Source: Syntrophobacterales bacterium (GTDB taxonomy: Bacteria; Desulfobacterota; Syntrophorhabdia; Syntrophorhabdales; WCHB1-27). From it: a stretch of DNA of 13,724 nt. Made by a program: the position numbers and the translations under genes. Each line of letters begins with the position of its first letter. The stretch's first letter is position 1. The stretch is taken from positions 1 to 13,724 of the forward strand of contig JADGQN010000082.1 in assembly GCA_017881765.1 (NCBI GenBank), in the 5' to 3' direction. Positions 7,271-13,206 of this stretch are shown here, piece after piece. Under the pieces are notes generated by a model that was given only the letters and a program-made list of their open reading frames with translations, was not told where the DNA came from and searched no databases.

Positions 7271-7483
7271 AATTGTCTACCTCCTTAAATTCTGATTCCC
7301 GGCCTGCTGCGTCCGGTAAAAGGGAGACCGTCCAGACAGACCGGAAGACCGTTTAAAAACAAAACAGAATATATGATTGACCCGGATACGCTTTTCGCAA
7401 GGTGGCAACTTTAACGATGGCCATTTTGTGCCAATAGAATCAAGCTGTTACTCACGTAACTTCTACCTGAACCCTCCCGCATT

Positions 7484-7519
7484 GTCAAGCAAAAACGCGG
7501 ATGACAATTTTTGCTTGAC
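7484..7519. promoter_or_regulatory. Perfect 12-bp inverted repeat at the predicted leftward transcription start
   Basis: GTCAAGCAAAAA (7484-7495) and TTTTTGCTTGAC (7508-7519) are exact reverse complements separated by 12 nt. The predicted leftward start site is about 7520, so the message would begin with this stem-loop. Two readings are possible: a 5' stem-loop that stabilises or regulates the BKACE-liv message, or a two-fold symmetric operator for the IclR-type regulator. The long leader (about 250 nt) leaves room for RNA-level control. Confidence 0.5.
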
Positions 7520-7544
7520 CGGCATGATTATAACATGCTAAAAA
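7515..7544 (+). promoter_or_regulatory. Possible rightward promoter for the dehydrogenase-IclR operon
   Basis: On the plus strand TTGACC (7515-7520) is followed after 18 bp by TAAAAA (7539-7544), with TG at 7536-7537 as in extended -10 elements. It physically overlaps the leftward promoter, so the two would compete. A weaker alternative is TCGACT (7752-7757) with TAAAGT (7775-7780), spacer 17, nearer the gene. Neither is strong. Confidence 0.3.
7522..7538. promoter_or_regulatory. Inverted repeat over the leftward -10 element
   Basis: GCATG and CATGC are exact reverse complements with 7 nt between them, and this spacer contains the leftward TATAAT. The spacer length is the same as in the neighbouring repeat at 7546-7566. 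A protein bound here would block or remodel the promoter. Arms are only 5 bp, so chance is possible. Confidence 0.35.
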
Positions 7545-7554
7545 CGATTTTCAA
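7527..7554 (-). promoter_or_regulatory. Sigma-70-type promoter for the leftward BKACE-liv operon
   Basis: Reading the minus strand, TTGAAA (7554-7549) is followed after 16 bp by a perfect TATAAT (7532-7527). The predicted start is near 7520, giving a leader of about 250 nt before the BKACE ATG. This is the best promoter match I found in the intergenic region, and it is covered by two inverted repeats. Confidence 0.6.
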
Positions 7555-7566
7555 TATACGAAAATC
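7546..7566. promoter_or_regulatory. Candidate operator: 7-bp inverted repeat over the leftward -35 element
   Basis: GATTTTC (7546-7552) and GAAAATC (7560-7566) are exact reverse complements with a 7-nt AT-rich spacer. The left arm overlaps the leftward TTGAAA element. The overall size (21 bp) and symmetry suit a dimeric winged-helix regulator, and an IclR-family gene lies two genes downstream; the link is inferred. Confidence 0.45.
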
Positions 7567-7849
7567 ATCTCGAATCAATGGAAGATAGACTTCAGACTGA
7601 ACTGATTAATAGCCGGACAGCACTTAAAGGAAGGAGTGATAGTTCGCAGGTGAATCGGCGCCCTCGATATGCTATCCTATCCTTCAGGCGATCGGAGAAG
7701 ATTCGAGGTTTGATTTAGTAGTCTTTCGAAGTCCCTGGTCCGGATCTGGAGTCGACTTTCTGAATTACAGAGCGTAAAGTTTCGTGATTAGTGGTGGGTA
7801 GCACGGCAGGTACCAAGAGCGTGAAAAACTAAACAGGAGGCCTGACAAC

Positions 7850-9469
7850 ATGGCAACTGAACGATATTTCTTTCATGATGAACAACTATCCGCTGACCCC
7901 ATCAGCGGCGAGAAACCCCTTAAGTTAAAATACCATGCGGGCGGGAAGTGGATGGAGTCTACCAGCGGTAACTACATGCCCTGTTACAATCCCTCAACAG
8001 GGGCCGTGATAGCCTATACCCCCCAGTGCACGCAGGATGAAGTCGAAAGCACCATTCAGGCGGCGGTGCATGCTTTCCCCAAATGGTCCGACATGCCGGT
8101 CGGCAAAAGGATGCAGGTGCTCTTCCGCTTGAAGGCCCTGGTCGACAAGAATCTGGAAGAGTTGACGTATCTGTGCGCCAAGGAAGAAGGCAAGAAATGG
8201 GAAGAGGCAATGGGCGACGTCCTCAAGGTAAATGAAGTCGTCGAATTTGCCTGCGGAGCCCCCCACATCATGAAAGGCGAGGCCCTGATGAATGTGTCCA
8301 CGGGGTATGATACCACGCGGTACAATCATCCCGTAGGTGTTTTCGCGGGGATTGCCCCCTGGAATTTCCCCGCCATGATTCCTCACGGATGGATGTCTCC
8401 TATCTGTATTGCCACGGGTAACTGCATGGTGCTGAAGGCTGCCAGCTTTGTTCCCCAGTCCTCAATGCGTATGATGGAATTGTGGCAGGAAGCGGGCCTC
8501 CCGGACGGCGTACTCAACGTGATCACCGCGGGTCGGAAAGAGGCGGAGCTATTCCTCCACCACCCCGACATCAAGGGCATCTCCTTTGTAGGCTCGACCA
8601 GCGTCGGTCTCCACGTTTACTCAACGGCTGCAGCGAACGGCAAGCGGGTGCAAGCCCTCTGTGAAGCCAAGAATCACGCTCTCGTACTCTGCGACTGCAA
8701 GCTCGACCGGACCGCCCAGGGTATCATCAATGCATTCTGCGGCTGTGCGGGGGAGCGCTGTATGGCCCTTCCCGTGATCGTGGTTGAAAATAAAATAGCA
8801 GACGATCTGGTGGCAGCTCTCAAGAAGCACATAGCCCAGATGAAGTTGGGACCGGCCTACGACAAGGGTAGCGATATGGGTCCGGTGGTCAATAAGGGCC
8901 ATCAGGAATTTGTCCTCAACTGGATCGAGACCGGCATCAAGGAAGGCGCCAAGCTGCTGGTCGACGGACGTAAACCGACCGTGCCGGCGGGTTGCGAAAA
9001 AGGTTTCTTTGTCGGACCCACCATCTTCGATCACGTGACGGAAGCTATGTCCATCGGTCGGGAGGAGGTCTTCGGGCCGGTTCTCTGCATCAAGAGGGTG
9101 GACAACTTTGAAGAAGGTCTGAAGATCATGAACGCCAGCCGGTTTGCCAATGGATCGGTCATCTATACGCAGAACGGCTACTTTGCGCGCAGATTTGCCA
9201 AAGAAACCCACGCAGGCATGGTCGGCATCAATGTGGGCATTCCTGTTCCGGTAGGCATCTTCGGCTTTACCGGACACAAGCTTTCCTTCTTTGGTGATCT
9301 CCATGTTATGGGACGGGACGGCTTTATTTTCTACACGGAAAGTAAGAATGTCACCAGCACCTGGTTTGCGGAAGACACCACGGATCACGGCAAGGTAGAT
9401 ACGTGGGACGGGACGATGACGTCCATGCCCGAAAAGGAAGAATCGATAGTCATAAAGGAGTGTTGCTGA
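7850..9469 (+). CDS. CoA-acylating aldehyde dehydrogenase, methylmalonate-semialdehyde dehydrogenase type
   Basis: Cytoplasmic NAD-dependent dehydrogenase, 539 residues, that oxidises a semialdehyde to an acyl-CoA. The MmsA subgroup is indicated by GERCMAL with catalytic Cys304, VQALCEAKNH (MmsA: VQ..MGAKNH), and FTGHKLSFFGDLHVMGRDGFIFYT near the C-terminus (interrupted by gaps in similarity). APWNFP (169-174), GSTSVG (248-253, nucleotide site) and EEVFGP (405-410) are present. The position of the general-base Glu of hydrolytic aldehyde dehydrogenases is Leu270 here (Asn in classical MmsA), consistent with CoA rather than water as acceptor. An N-terminal extension of about 35 residues and a charged C-terminal tail make it longer than classical MmsA (about 500). 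AGGAGG lies 9 nt before the ATG. First gene of the rightward operon; exact semialdehyde unknown. Confidence 0.88.
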   Translation: MATERYFFHDEQLSADPISGEKPLKLKYHAGGKWMESTSGNYMPCYNPSTGAVIAYTPQCTQDEVESTIQAAVHAFPKWSDMPVGKRMQVLFRLKALVDKNLEELTYLCAKEEGKKWEEAMGDVLKVNEVVEFACGAPHIMKGEALMNVSTGYDTTRYNHPVGVFAGIAPWNFPAMIPHGWMSPICIATGNCMVLKAASFVPQSSMRMMELWQEAGLPDGVLNVITAGRKEAELFLHHPDIKGISFVGSTSVGLHVYSTAAANGKRVQALCEAKNHALVLCDCKLDRTAQGIINAFCGCAGERCMALPVIVVENKIADDLVAALKKHIAQMKLGPAYDKGSDMGPVVNKGHQEFVLNWIETGIKEGAKLLVDGRKPTVPAGCEKGFFVGPTIFDHVTEAMSIGREEVFGPVLCIKRVDNFEEGLKIMNASRFANGSVIYTQNGYFARRFAKETHAGMVGINVGIPVPVGIFGFTGHKLSFFGDLHVMGRDGFIFYTESKNVTSTWFAEDTTDHGKVDTWDGTMTSMPEKEESIVIKECC

Positions 9470-9483
9470 AGGACAAGGATACG

Positions 9484-10275
9484 ATGCGGCATAAGACGCC
9501 CAAAACAAGTTCCATCGAAAAAGCGCTGGCCATCCTCATGGAATTTTCGGGCAGCAATCGTGAGATAGGAACCGTTGAGTTGAGCCAGAAGCTGGGATTC
9601 CATGCCGCGACCGTAAGTCGCATCCTCCAGGTCCTCAAGAAGAAAGGTTTTCTGCAGCTCGGTAACAAAACCAGAAAATTCACGCTCGGACCCTCGACCT
9701 TCGAATTGGGAAGGACCATCTTTCGCTCCTTCAACGGCAACGTGCTTAACCTTGCCATGCCGTATCTGGCCGACCTCCGCGAGACGGCGGGCGAGACCGT
9801 CGTGCTGGAAACGATGTCCGGAAGGAATCCGGTCGTTACCTATATTGCCCAGGGAAAACGTTCCCTGAGCGTCCTGCCGAATATCGGGGACCGGGTTCCG
9901 ATCCATGTATCACCGGGCGCGAAGGCGATGATAGCTTTTTCCGCATCGAAGATCATCGACAGCCTTCTCGACAAAAAGATGGAGTCTTTCACGCCGCACA
10001 CCATAACGGACAAGGAGACCCTTAAACGCCAGTTAAAGGAGATTAGACGACTGGGTGTCGCCTTTTGCCGTGAGGAGATGGCAATAGGGGTCAACGCGAT
10101 CGGTGTTCCTATCTTCGATCATGCAAACAGAGCGGTCGCGGCAGTCGTGATTGCCGGTCTTGCGTCCAGGGTTAAGCTGGATATGCAGTCTCCTCTGGTG
10201 ATCGCCTTGAGAAAGGCTGCACGGGAGATTTCCGCTCAACTTTTCCATCAAGGGTCAATGCAGGAGGAAGGTTAG
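9484..10275 (+). CDS. IclR-family transcriptional regulator
   Basis: DNA-binding regulator, 263 residues from the ATG at 9484, which follows AAGGA (9469-9473) by 10 nt. The frame is open back to 9403, inside the dehydrogenase gene, but those 27 codons lack family similarity. Residues 9-67 form the winged helix: SIEKALAILMEF, then TVELSQKLGFHAATVSRILQVL (split by the turn) and KKKGFL. The effector domain follows, with HVSPGAKAMIAF (141-152) and GVAFCREEMAIGVNAIGVPIFD (191-212) matching the usual IclR effector-pocket motifs. It lies 14 bp after the dehydrogenase and is likely co-transcribed. IclR proteins often sense the pathway substrate or a CoA or acid intermediate and act on divergent promoters, so the inverted repeats at 7484-7566 are its likely targets. 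Confidence 0.92.
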   Translation: MRHKTPKTSSIEKALAILMEFSGSNREIGTVELSQKLGFHAATVSRILQVLKKKGFLQLGNKTRKFTLGPSTFELGRTIFRSFNGNVLNLAMPYLADLRETAGETVVLETMSGRNPVVTYIAQGKRSLSVLPNIGDRVPIHVSPGAKAMIAFSASKIIDSLLDKKMESFTPHTITDKETLKRQLKEIRRLGVAFCREEMAIGVNAIGVPIFDHANRAVAAVVIAGLASRVKLDMQSPLVIALRKAAREISAQLFHQGSMQEEG

Positions 10276-10312
10276 CTTTCACCAACGTTTATCAAAAAAG
10301 GAGCAAAAGACC

Positions 10313-11503
10313 ATGGAAGATCCTAAGCAGAGACTGACCAGATGCATTTCCACCCCTGAACTGGAACGCCGGTGGAAGGCAACGCGCGCAATGATGCAGG
10401 AGAAGAAGATCGATTATCTGCTGATGCAGAACTCGGAGGAGTTTCTCGGCGGCAGTTTGCGCTGGTTCGCCGATTTTGGCGCCCGCCACCAGTTCCCCAT
10501 GACGATCATCTTCCCGGTGGATGACGAAATGACCACGATCGTCTGCGGTGGGGATCCCCCTGCCGAACAGTTCCCTCCCGCCTGGGCCGCCCGCGGGATC
10601 AAGAAAAGACTCGGAGCCGTCTATTTCCCGACGTACCACTACACCACCACCTATGACGCGGAGCTGGCAGCCGGCGTGCTGAAAGAGAAGAAGAAGCCCG
10701 TCATCGGCCTGGTGGAGCGCGCCTTCATCCCCATCACCTTCTACGAACACCTCGTGAAGCAGCTGCCTGATGCAACGTTCGTCGATGCCACCGAATGGGT
10801 CGATGAGCTCCGAGCCATCAAGAGCCCGGAGGAGATCGAGCTGACCAAAGCCACCGCGGCGCTTCAGGACGCGGCCATGGAACACCTGAAGAAGACGATC
10901 GCACCGGGCATCAGGGACGTTGATGTGTATGCGGAGGCTCATTGCTTCTGTTCCAAAAACGGCAGTGAGCGCGGGCTGGTCCAGGTGAATTCCGGGCCGC
11001 TCGGCACGATGGTGCCGTTCGATGTCTACCACTTCCAGAACCGCACGATCAAAGAAGGCGACCAGGTCTCCGTGCTGATCGAGGTAAACGGGCCGGGCGG
11101 CTACTATTGCGAAGTCATGAGAATCTTCACCGTAGGCAAAAAGCCCACGCAGGAATTGCAGGATGCCTACGCCGTTGCGGTAGAGGCCCAGGAGATCGCC
11201 GCCAGGCTCTTGAAGCCGGGCGCCGATCCGAAAGAACTCTGGGACATGAATAAAGAGTTCCTCGTGAAGAAAGGCTATTTTCCGCCTTCCCGACTCTTTG
11301 CCCACGGTCAGGGATCGTCCCTCGTCGAGCGGCCGAGCATCAGGCCTGACGAGCCGTGGAAACTGAAGGCGGGCATGAACATTACCGTACACCCTTCGGC
11401 AGTCAAGAAAGATGTCTGGTCCATCGCCTGCGACAACTACATCGTCCGTGAGAACGGTGGCGAGTTGTTGCATAAGTTCCCGAAGGAGATCATCGTTGTC
11501 TGA
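10313..11503 (+). CDS. M24/creatinase-fold (pita-bread) protein with altered metal ligands
   Basis: 396 residues with the two-domain layout of creatinases, prolidases and ectoine hydrolases: an N-terminal domain (about 1-165) and a C-terminal pita-bread domain joined by ELRAIKSPEEIELTKAT. The five metal ligands of M24 peptidases are Asp, Asp, His, Glu, Glu. By eye these align with Glu257 (LIEVNG), Glu267 (YYCEVMR), His331 (AHGQG), His360 (ITVHPS) and Cys373 (IACDNY), so only the His is kept. Creatinase and relatives work without metal, so it may be a metal-free C-N hydrolase (amidine, amide or ureide); a Xaa-Pro peptidase is unlikely. GGAG lies 9 nt before the ATG, 37 bp after iclR. No signal peptide, so cytoplasmic. 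Confidence 0.8.
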   Translation: MEDPKQRLTRCISTPELERRWKATRAMMQEKKIDYLLMQNSEEFLGGSLRWFADFGARHQFPMTIIFPVDDEMTTIVCGGDPPAEQFPPAWAARGIKKRLGAVYFPTYHYTTTYDAELAAGVLKEKKKPVIGLVERAFIPITFYEHLVKQLPDATFVDATEWVDELRAIKSPEEIELTKATAALQDAAMEHLKKTIAPGIRDVDVYAEAHCFCSKNGSERGLVQVNSGPLGTMVPFDVYHFQNRTIKEGDQVSVLIEVNGPGGYYCEVMRIFTVGKKPTQELQDAYAVAVEAQEIAARLLKPGADPKELWDMNKEFLVKKGYFPPSRLFAHGQGSSLVERPSIRPDEPWKLKAGMNITVHPSAVKKDVWSIACDNYIVRENGGELLHKFPKEIIVV

Positions 11504-11505
11504 TC

Positions 11506-11639
11506 CCAAGTTGCCTTCATTCGCATGCCTTCGTTGTCGCTGCGTCGCTCTCCTCGACGTACCATCAGGTACGCCCGGGTACCCGCTTGCGGGTGGGGCT
11601 CCTCGCTGCCGCCTCGGTCTTCGAATGAATCCAACTTGG
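11506..11639. repeat. Palindrome-bounded intergenic repeat element, copy C
   Basis: The 201-bp gap between the M24 and isochorismatase-fold genes is mostly this element. Its outer arms (11506-11523 and 11622-11639) are inverted repeats matching at 16 of 18 positions, CCAAGTTG and TTCATTCG with two differing bases between. Inside are a CGTACC-ATCA-GGTACG hairpin (11558-11573) and the palindrome ACCCGCTTGCGGGT (11581-11594), which on the other strand is the 14-mer of copy B, with the same GGTACCCGGG-like and AGGAGCC flanks. It thus belongs to the same family as copies A and B, in opposite orientation. It encodes nothing and resembles a small non-autonomous mobile element (MITE). Confidence 0.65.
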
Positions 11640-11704
11640 TATGAGAATCATTTTCCGCTTAGTGCTAGAAAGACAAAAAAGTGTCGTGAAGGAGGAGATG
11701 AACC

Positions 11705-12307
11705 ATGGGTGATGCATGGACAATGGCAGGAAAGCCTGCGCTGATTTTGATTCACATGCAAAAGGGCATTACCAGTGAAGAGGGGACCCTCACGTTCCTG
11801 GGCCATGCGAAGGCGACGAAGGAGTCCGGGATCATCATTCGTCAACAAGCGCTGCTCAAGGCCTTTCGCGCAAAGAAACTTCCGGTCATCTTCGTAAACG
11901 CCGTGACTGACCCCACGAGCAAGATCCCGGCGTACGGGAAGTTCTGGCCGGCTATCAAGAAGACGGGCGCAAATCTTCCCGACTCGAAGGACGTAGAGGT
12001 GATCCCCGAGCTTGCACCGCTGCCCGGCGAGCCCGTGCTGAGCAACTGGGTATTCGGCATGTTTTGCAACAACAACCTGGAAAAGCTGCTGAAAGACCGG
12101 GGAGTGGAAACGCTGGTACTCGCCGGCGTAGCCACGGATATGGCCGTTCTGGCGGCCGTCTTCCAGGCGTCCGACCTGCTCTATAATCTCATCGTGCCGA
12201 GTGACGCCTCAACGTCCGCGAATCCCACGTTCCACCAGGTGGCCCTGGAGATGATCTCGGTGATGACCCTGGTCACGCCGACGGAAGATGTACTAGCGCA
12301 TCTTTAA
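11705..12307 (+). CDS. Isochorismatase-fold protein lacking the catalytic triad
   Basis: 200 residues with the cysteine-hydrolase (isochorismatase/nicotinamidase) fold: PALILIHMQKGI at the start, VIFVNAVTDP, LSNWVFGMF, and LVLAGVATDMAVLAAVFQASD. Active members use Asp (in DMQ), Lys (in a K..FSAF pattern) and Cys (in GVATNxCV). Here these positions are His17, Asn114 and Ala147, so no triad residue remains although the surrounding motifs are well kept and the frame is intact. It is therefore unlikely to hydrolyse by the family mechanism; it could bind a ligand, serve as a subunit, or use other chemistry. GGAGGA lies 8 nt before the ATG. It follows the M24 protein after repeat copy C and precedes the SDR by 27 bp. 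Confidence 0.82.
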   Translation: MGDAWTMAGKPALILIHMQKGITSEEGTLTFLGHAKATKESGIIIRQQALLKAFRAKKLPVIFVNAVTDPTSKIPAYGKFWPAIKKTGANLPDSKDVEVIPELAPLPGEPVLSNWVFGMFCNNNLEKLLKDRGVETLVLAGVATDMAVLAAVFQASDLLYNLIVPSDASTSANPTFHQVALEMISVMTLVTPTEDVLAHL

Positions 12308-12334
12308 GAACAATAAATCGAGGAGGTATGAAAC

Positions 12335-13141
12335 ATGGGTACGAGACTGAAAGATAGGGTAGCGATCATTACCGGCGGCGCCAGCGGTATCGGAAAGGCG
12401 ATTGCCAAGGGGTTCGCACAGGAAGGGGCGACCGTGGTGCTTGCGGCCAGGACACTCGCAAATCTGGAGAAGACAACGGAAGAGCTGAAGGCCATGGGCG
12501 GCAAGGTGCTGGCCGTTCCAACGGACATTACCGTGGAGCAACAGGTCATCGACCTGGTGCCGAAGGTGGTCAACGCCTTCGGCAAAATCGATATTCTGGT
12601 GAACAACAGCGGGATCGGCGGCCCGGTCTGCAACGTTGTCGATATGAAGCTGGATGAGTGGAGCTACAGTTTCGCCGTGGACCTGACGGGCTCGATGCTG
12701 TGCGCACGAGAGGTCCTGAAGCATATGATCCCGCGGAAGAGCGGCAACATCATCAACATCGGTGCGGAGGGCGGCAGGTCCGGAGACGGAAGATCGGGCT
12801 ACCCGACGAGGGCTGCCTACTGTTGCGCAAAGATGGGCGTCATCGGCCTTACCGAGACGCTTGCCCAGGAAGTGGGGGAATACGGCATCCGCGTGAACTG
12901 CCTCAGTGCAGCAGCGGTGCGGGGCGAACGGTTCATGTGGGTCATGACCACCAGGGCCAAGACAACCGGAACCACCGTGGAGGAGACCCTCGCCAGGGAG
13001 ATGGCCAACTACTCCCTTAAGAGGCCCGCGGAGGAGTATGAGCTGGCCAATACCTGCGTATTCCTGGCCTCCGACGAAGCGAGCGCCATTACGGGTCAGA
13101 CCATTGTGGCCCACTGCGGACATCACGCCTCATTCAAATAG
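12335..13141 (+). CDS. Short-chain dehydrogenase/reductase with atypical active-site loop
   Basis: NAD(P)-dependent oxidoreductase fold, 268 residues. TGGASGIG (13-20) is the cofactor motif, NNSG (90-93) the structural motif, and Tyr162 with Lys166 (YCCAK) the catalytic pair. The catalytic Ser normally lies in INISS, 13 residues before the Tyr; here that segment reads INIGA with Ala144 at the usual position, and the loop to the Tyr is about five residues longer, containing GRSG twice (147-150, 152-155). Ser149 or Ser154 might substitute. PGAV after the core is SAAAV. Arg40 (AART) after the second strand suggests NADP(H) may be accepted. AGGAGG lies 8 nt before the ATG. It probably interconverts a hydroxyl and a keto group in the pathway. 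Confidence 0.88.
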   Translation: MGTRLKDRVAIITGGASGIGKAIAKGFAQEGATVVLAARTLANLEKTTEELKAMGGKVLAVPTDITVEQQVIDLVPKVVNAFGKIDILVNNSGIGGPVCNVVDMKLDEWSYSFAVDLTGSMLCAREVLKHMIPRKSGNIINIGAEGGRSGDGRSGYPTRAAYCCAKMGVIGLTETLAQEVGEYGIRVNCLSAAAVRGERFMWVMTTRAKTTGTTVEETLAREMANYSLKRPAEEYELANTCVFLASDEASAITGQTIVAHCGHHASFK

Positions 13142-13150
13142 AGCGGGATG

Positions 13151-13166
13151 AAGGAGACAACTCCTT
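13151..13166. promoter_or_regulatory. Hairpin that would hide a ribosome-binding site
   Basis: AAGGAG (13151-13156) and CTCCTT (13161-13166) form a perfect 6-bp stem with an ACAA loop, 10 bp after the SDR stop. The left arm is a perfect ribosome-binding sequence for an in-frame TTG at 13165, but it would be paired. This argues for the ATG at 13207 as the real start of the next gene, or for conditional translation. Confidence 0.4.
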
Positions 13167-13206
13167 GAAAGAGTCGTTGGATCGACAAGAGAAAAAAGGC
13201 CCGCGC

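Larger units (their letters stand above)
7271..7849. other. Divergent intergenic control region
   Basis: This 579-bp non-coding stretch separates the leftward BKACE-liv block from the rightward dehydrogenase-IclR block. Everything I can support lies in 7484-7566: overlapping promoter-like sequences and three inverted repeats, listed separately. A small GTTAC-TCAC-GTAAC palindrome lies at 7447-7460. The stretch 7567-7849 holds only a doubtful 22-codon frame (7650-7718) and the AGGAGG ribosome site (7835-7840) of the next gene; I see no RNA gene or mobile element there. Confidence 0.7.

Noticed and set aside
7413..7433. Sigma-54-like TTGGCAC on the minus strand
   Set aside because: The -24 half matches, but the expected GC at -12 is shifted by one base and TTGC is absent, so it does not fit a sigma-54 promoter.
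7650..7718. A 22-codon GTG-started frame (leader peptide?) before the dehydrogenase gene
   Set aside because: AAGGAG lies 13 nt upstream, which is too far for a good site, there is no run of regulatory codons and no following terminator/antiterminator structure; not distinguishable from chance.
8621..9508. A 295-codon open frame antisense to the dehydrogenase
   Set aside because: Fully overlaps a clear MmsA-type gene; composition is typical of a shadow frame and no family features are visible.
10292..11509. A 405-codon open frame antisense to the M24 gene
   Set aside because: It mirrors the whole M24 gene, has His/Arg/Gly-rich composition with no recognisable motif, and no ribosome site; an artefact of GC-rich third positions.
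12293..13126. A 277-codon open frame antisense to the SDR gene
   Set aside because: The plus-strand SDR has all fold motifs and a strong ribosome site; the antisense frame has none.
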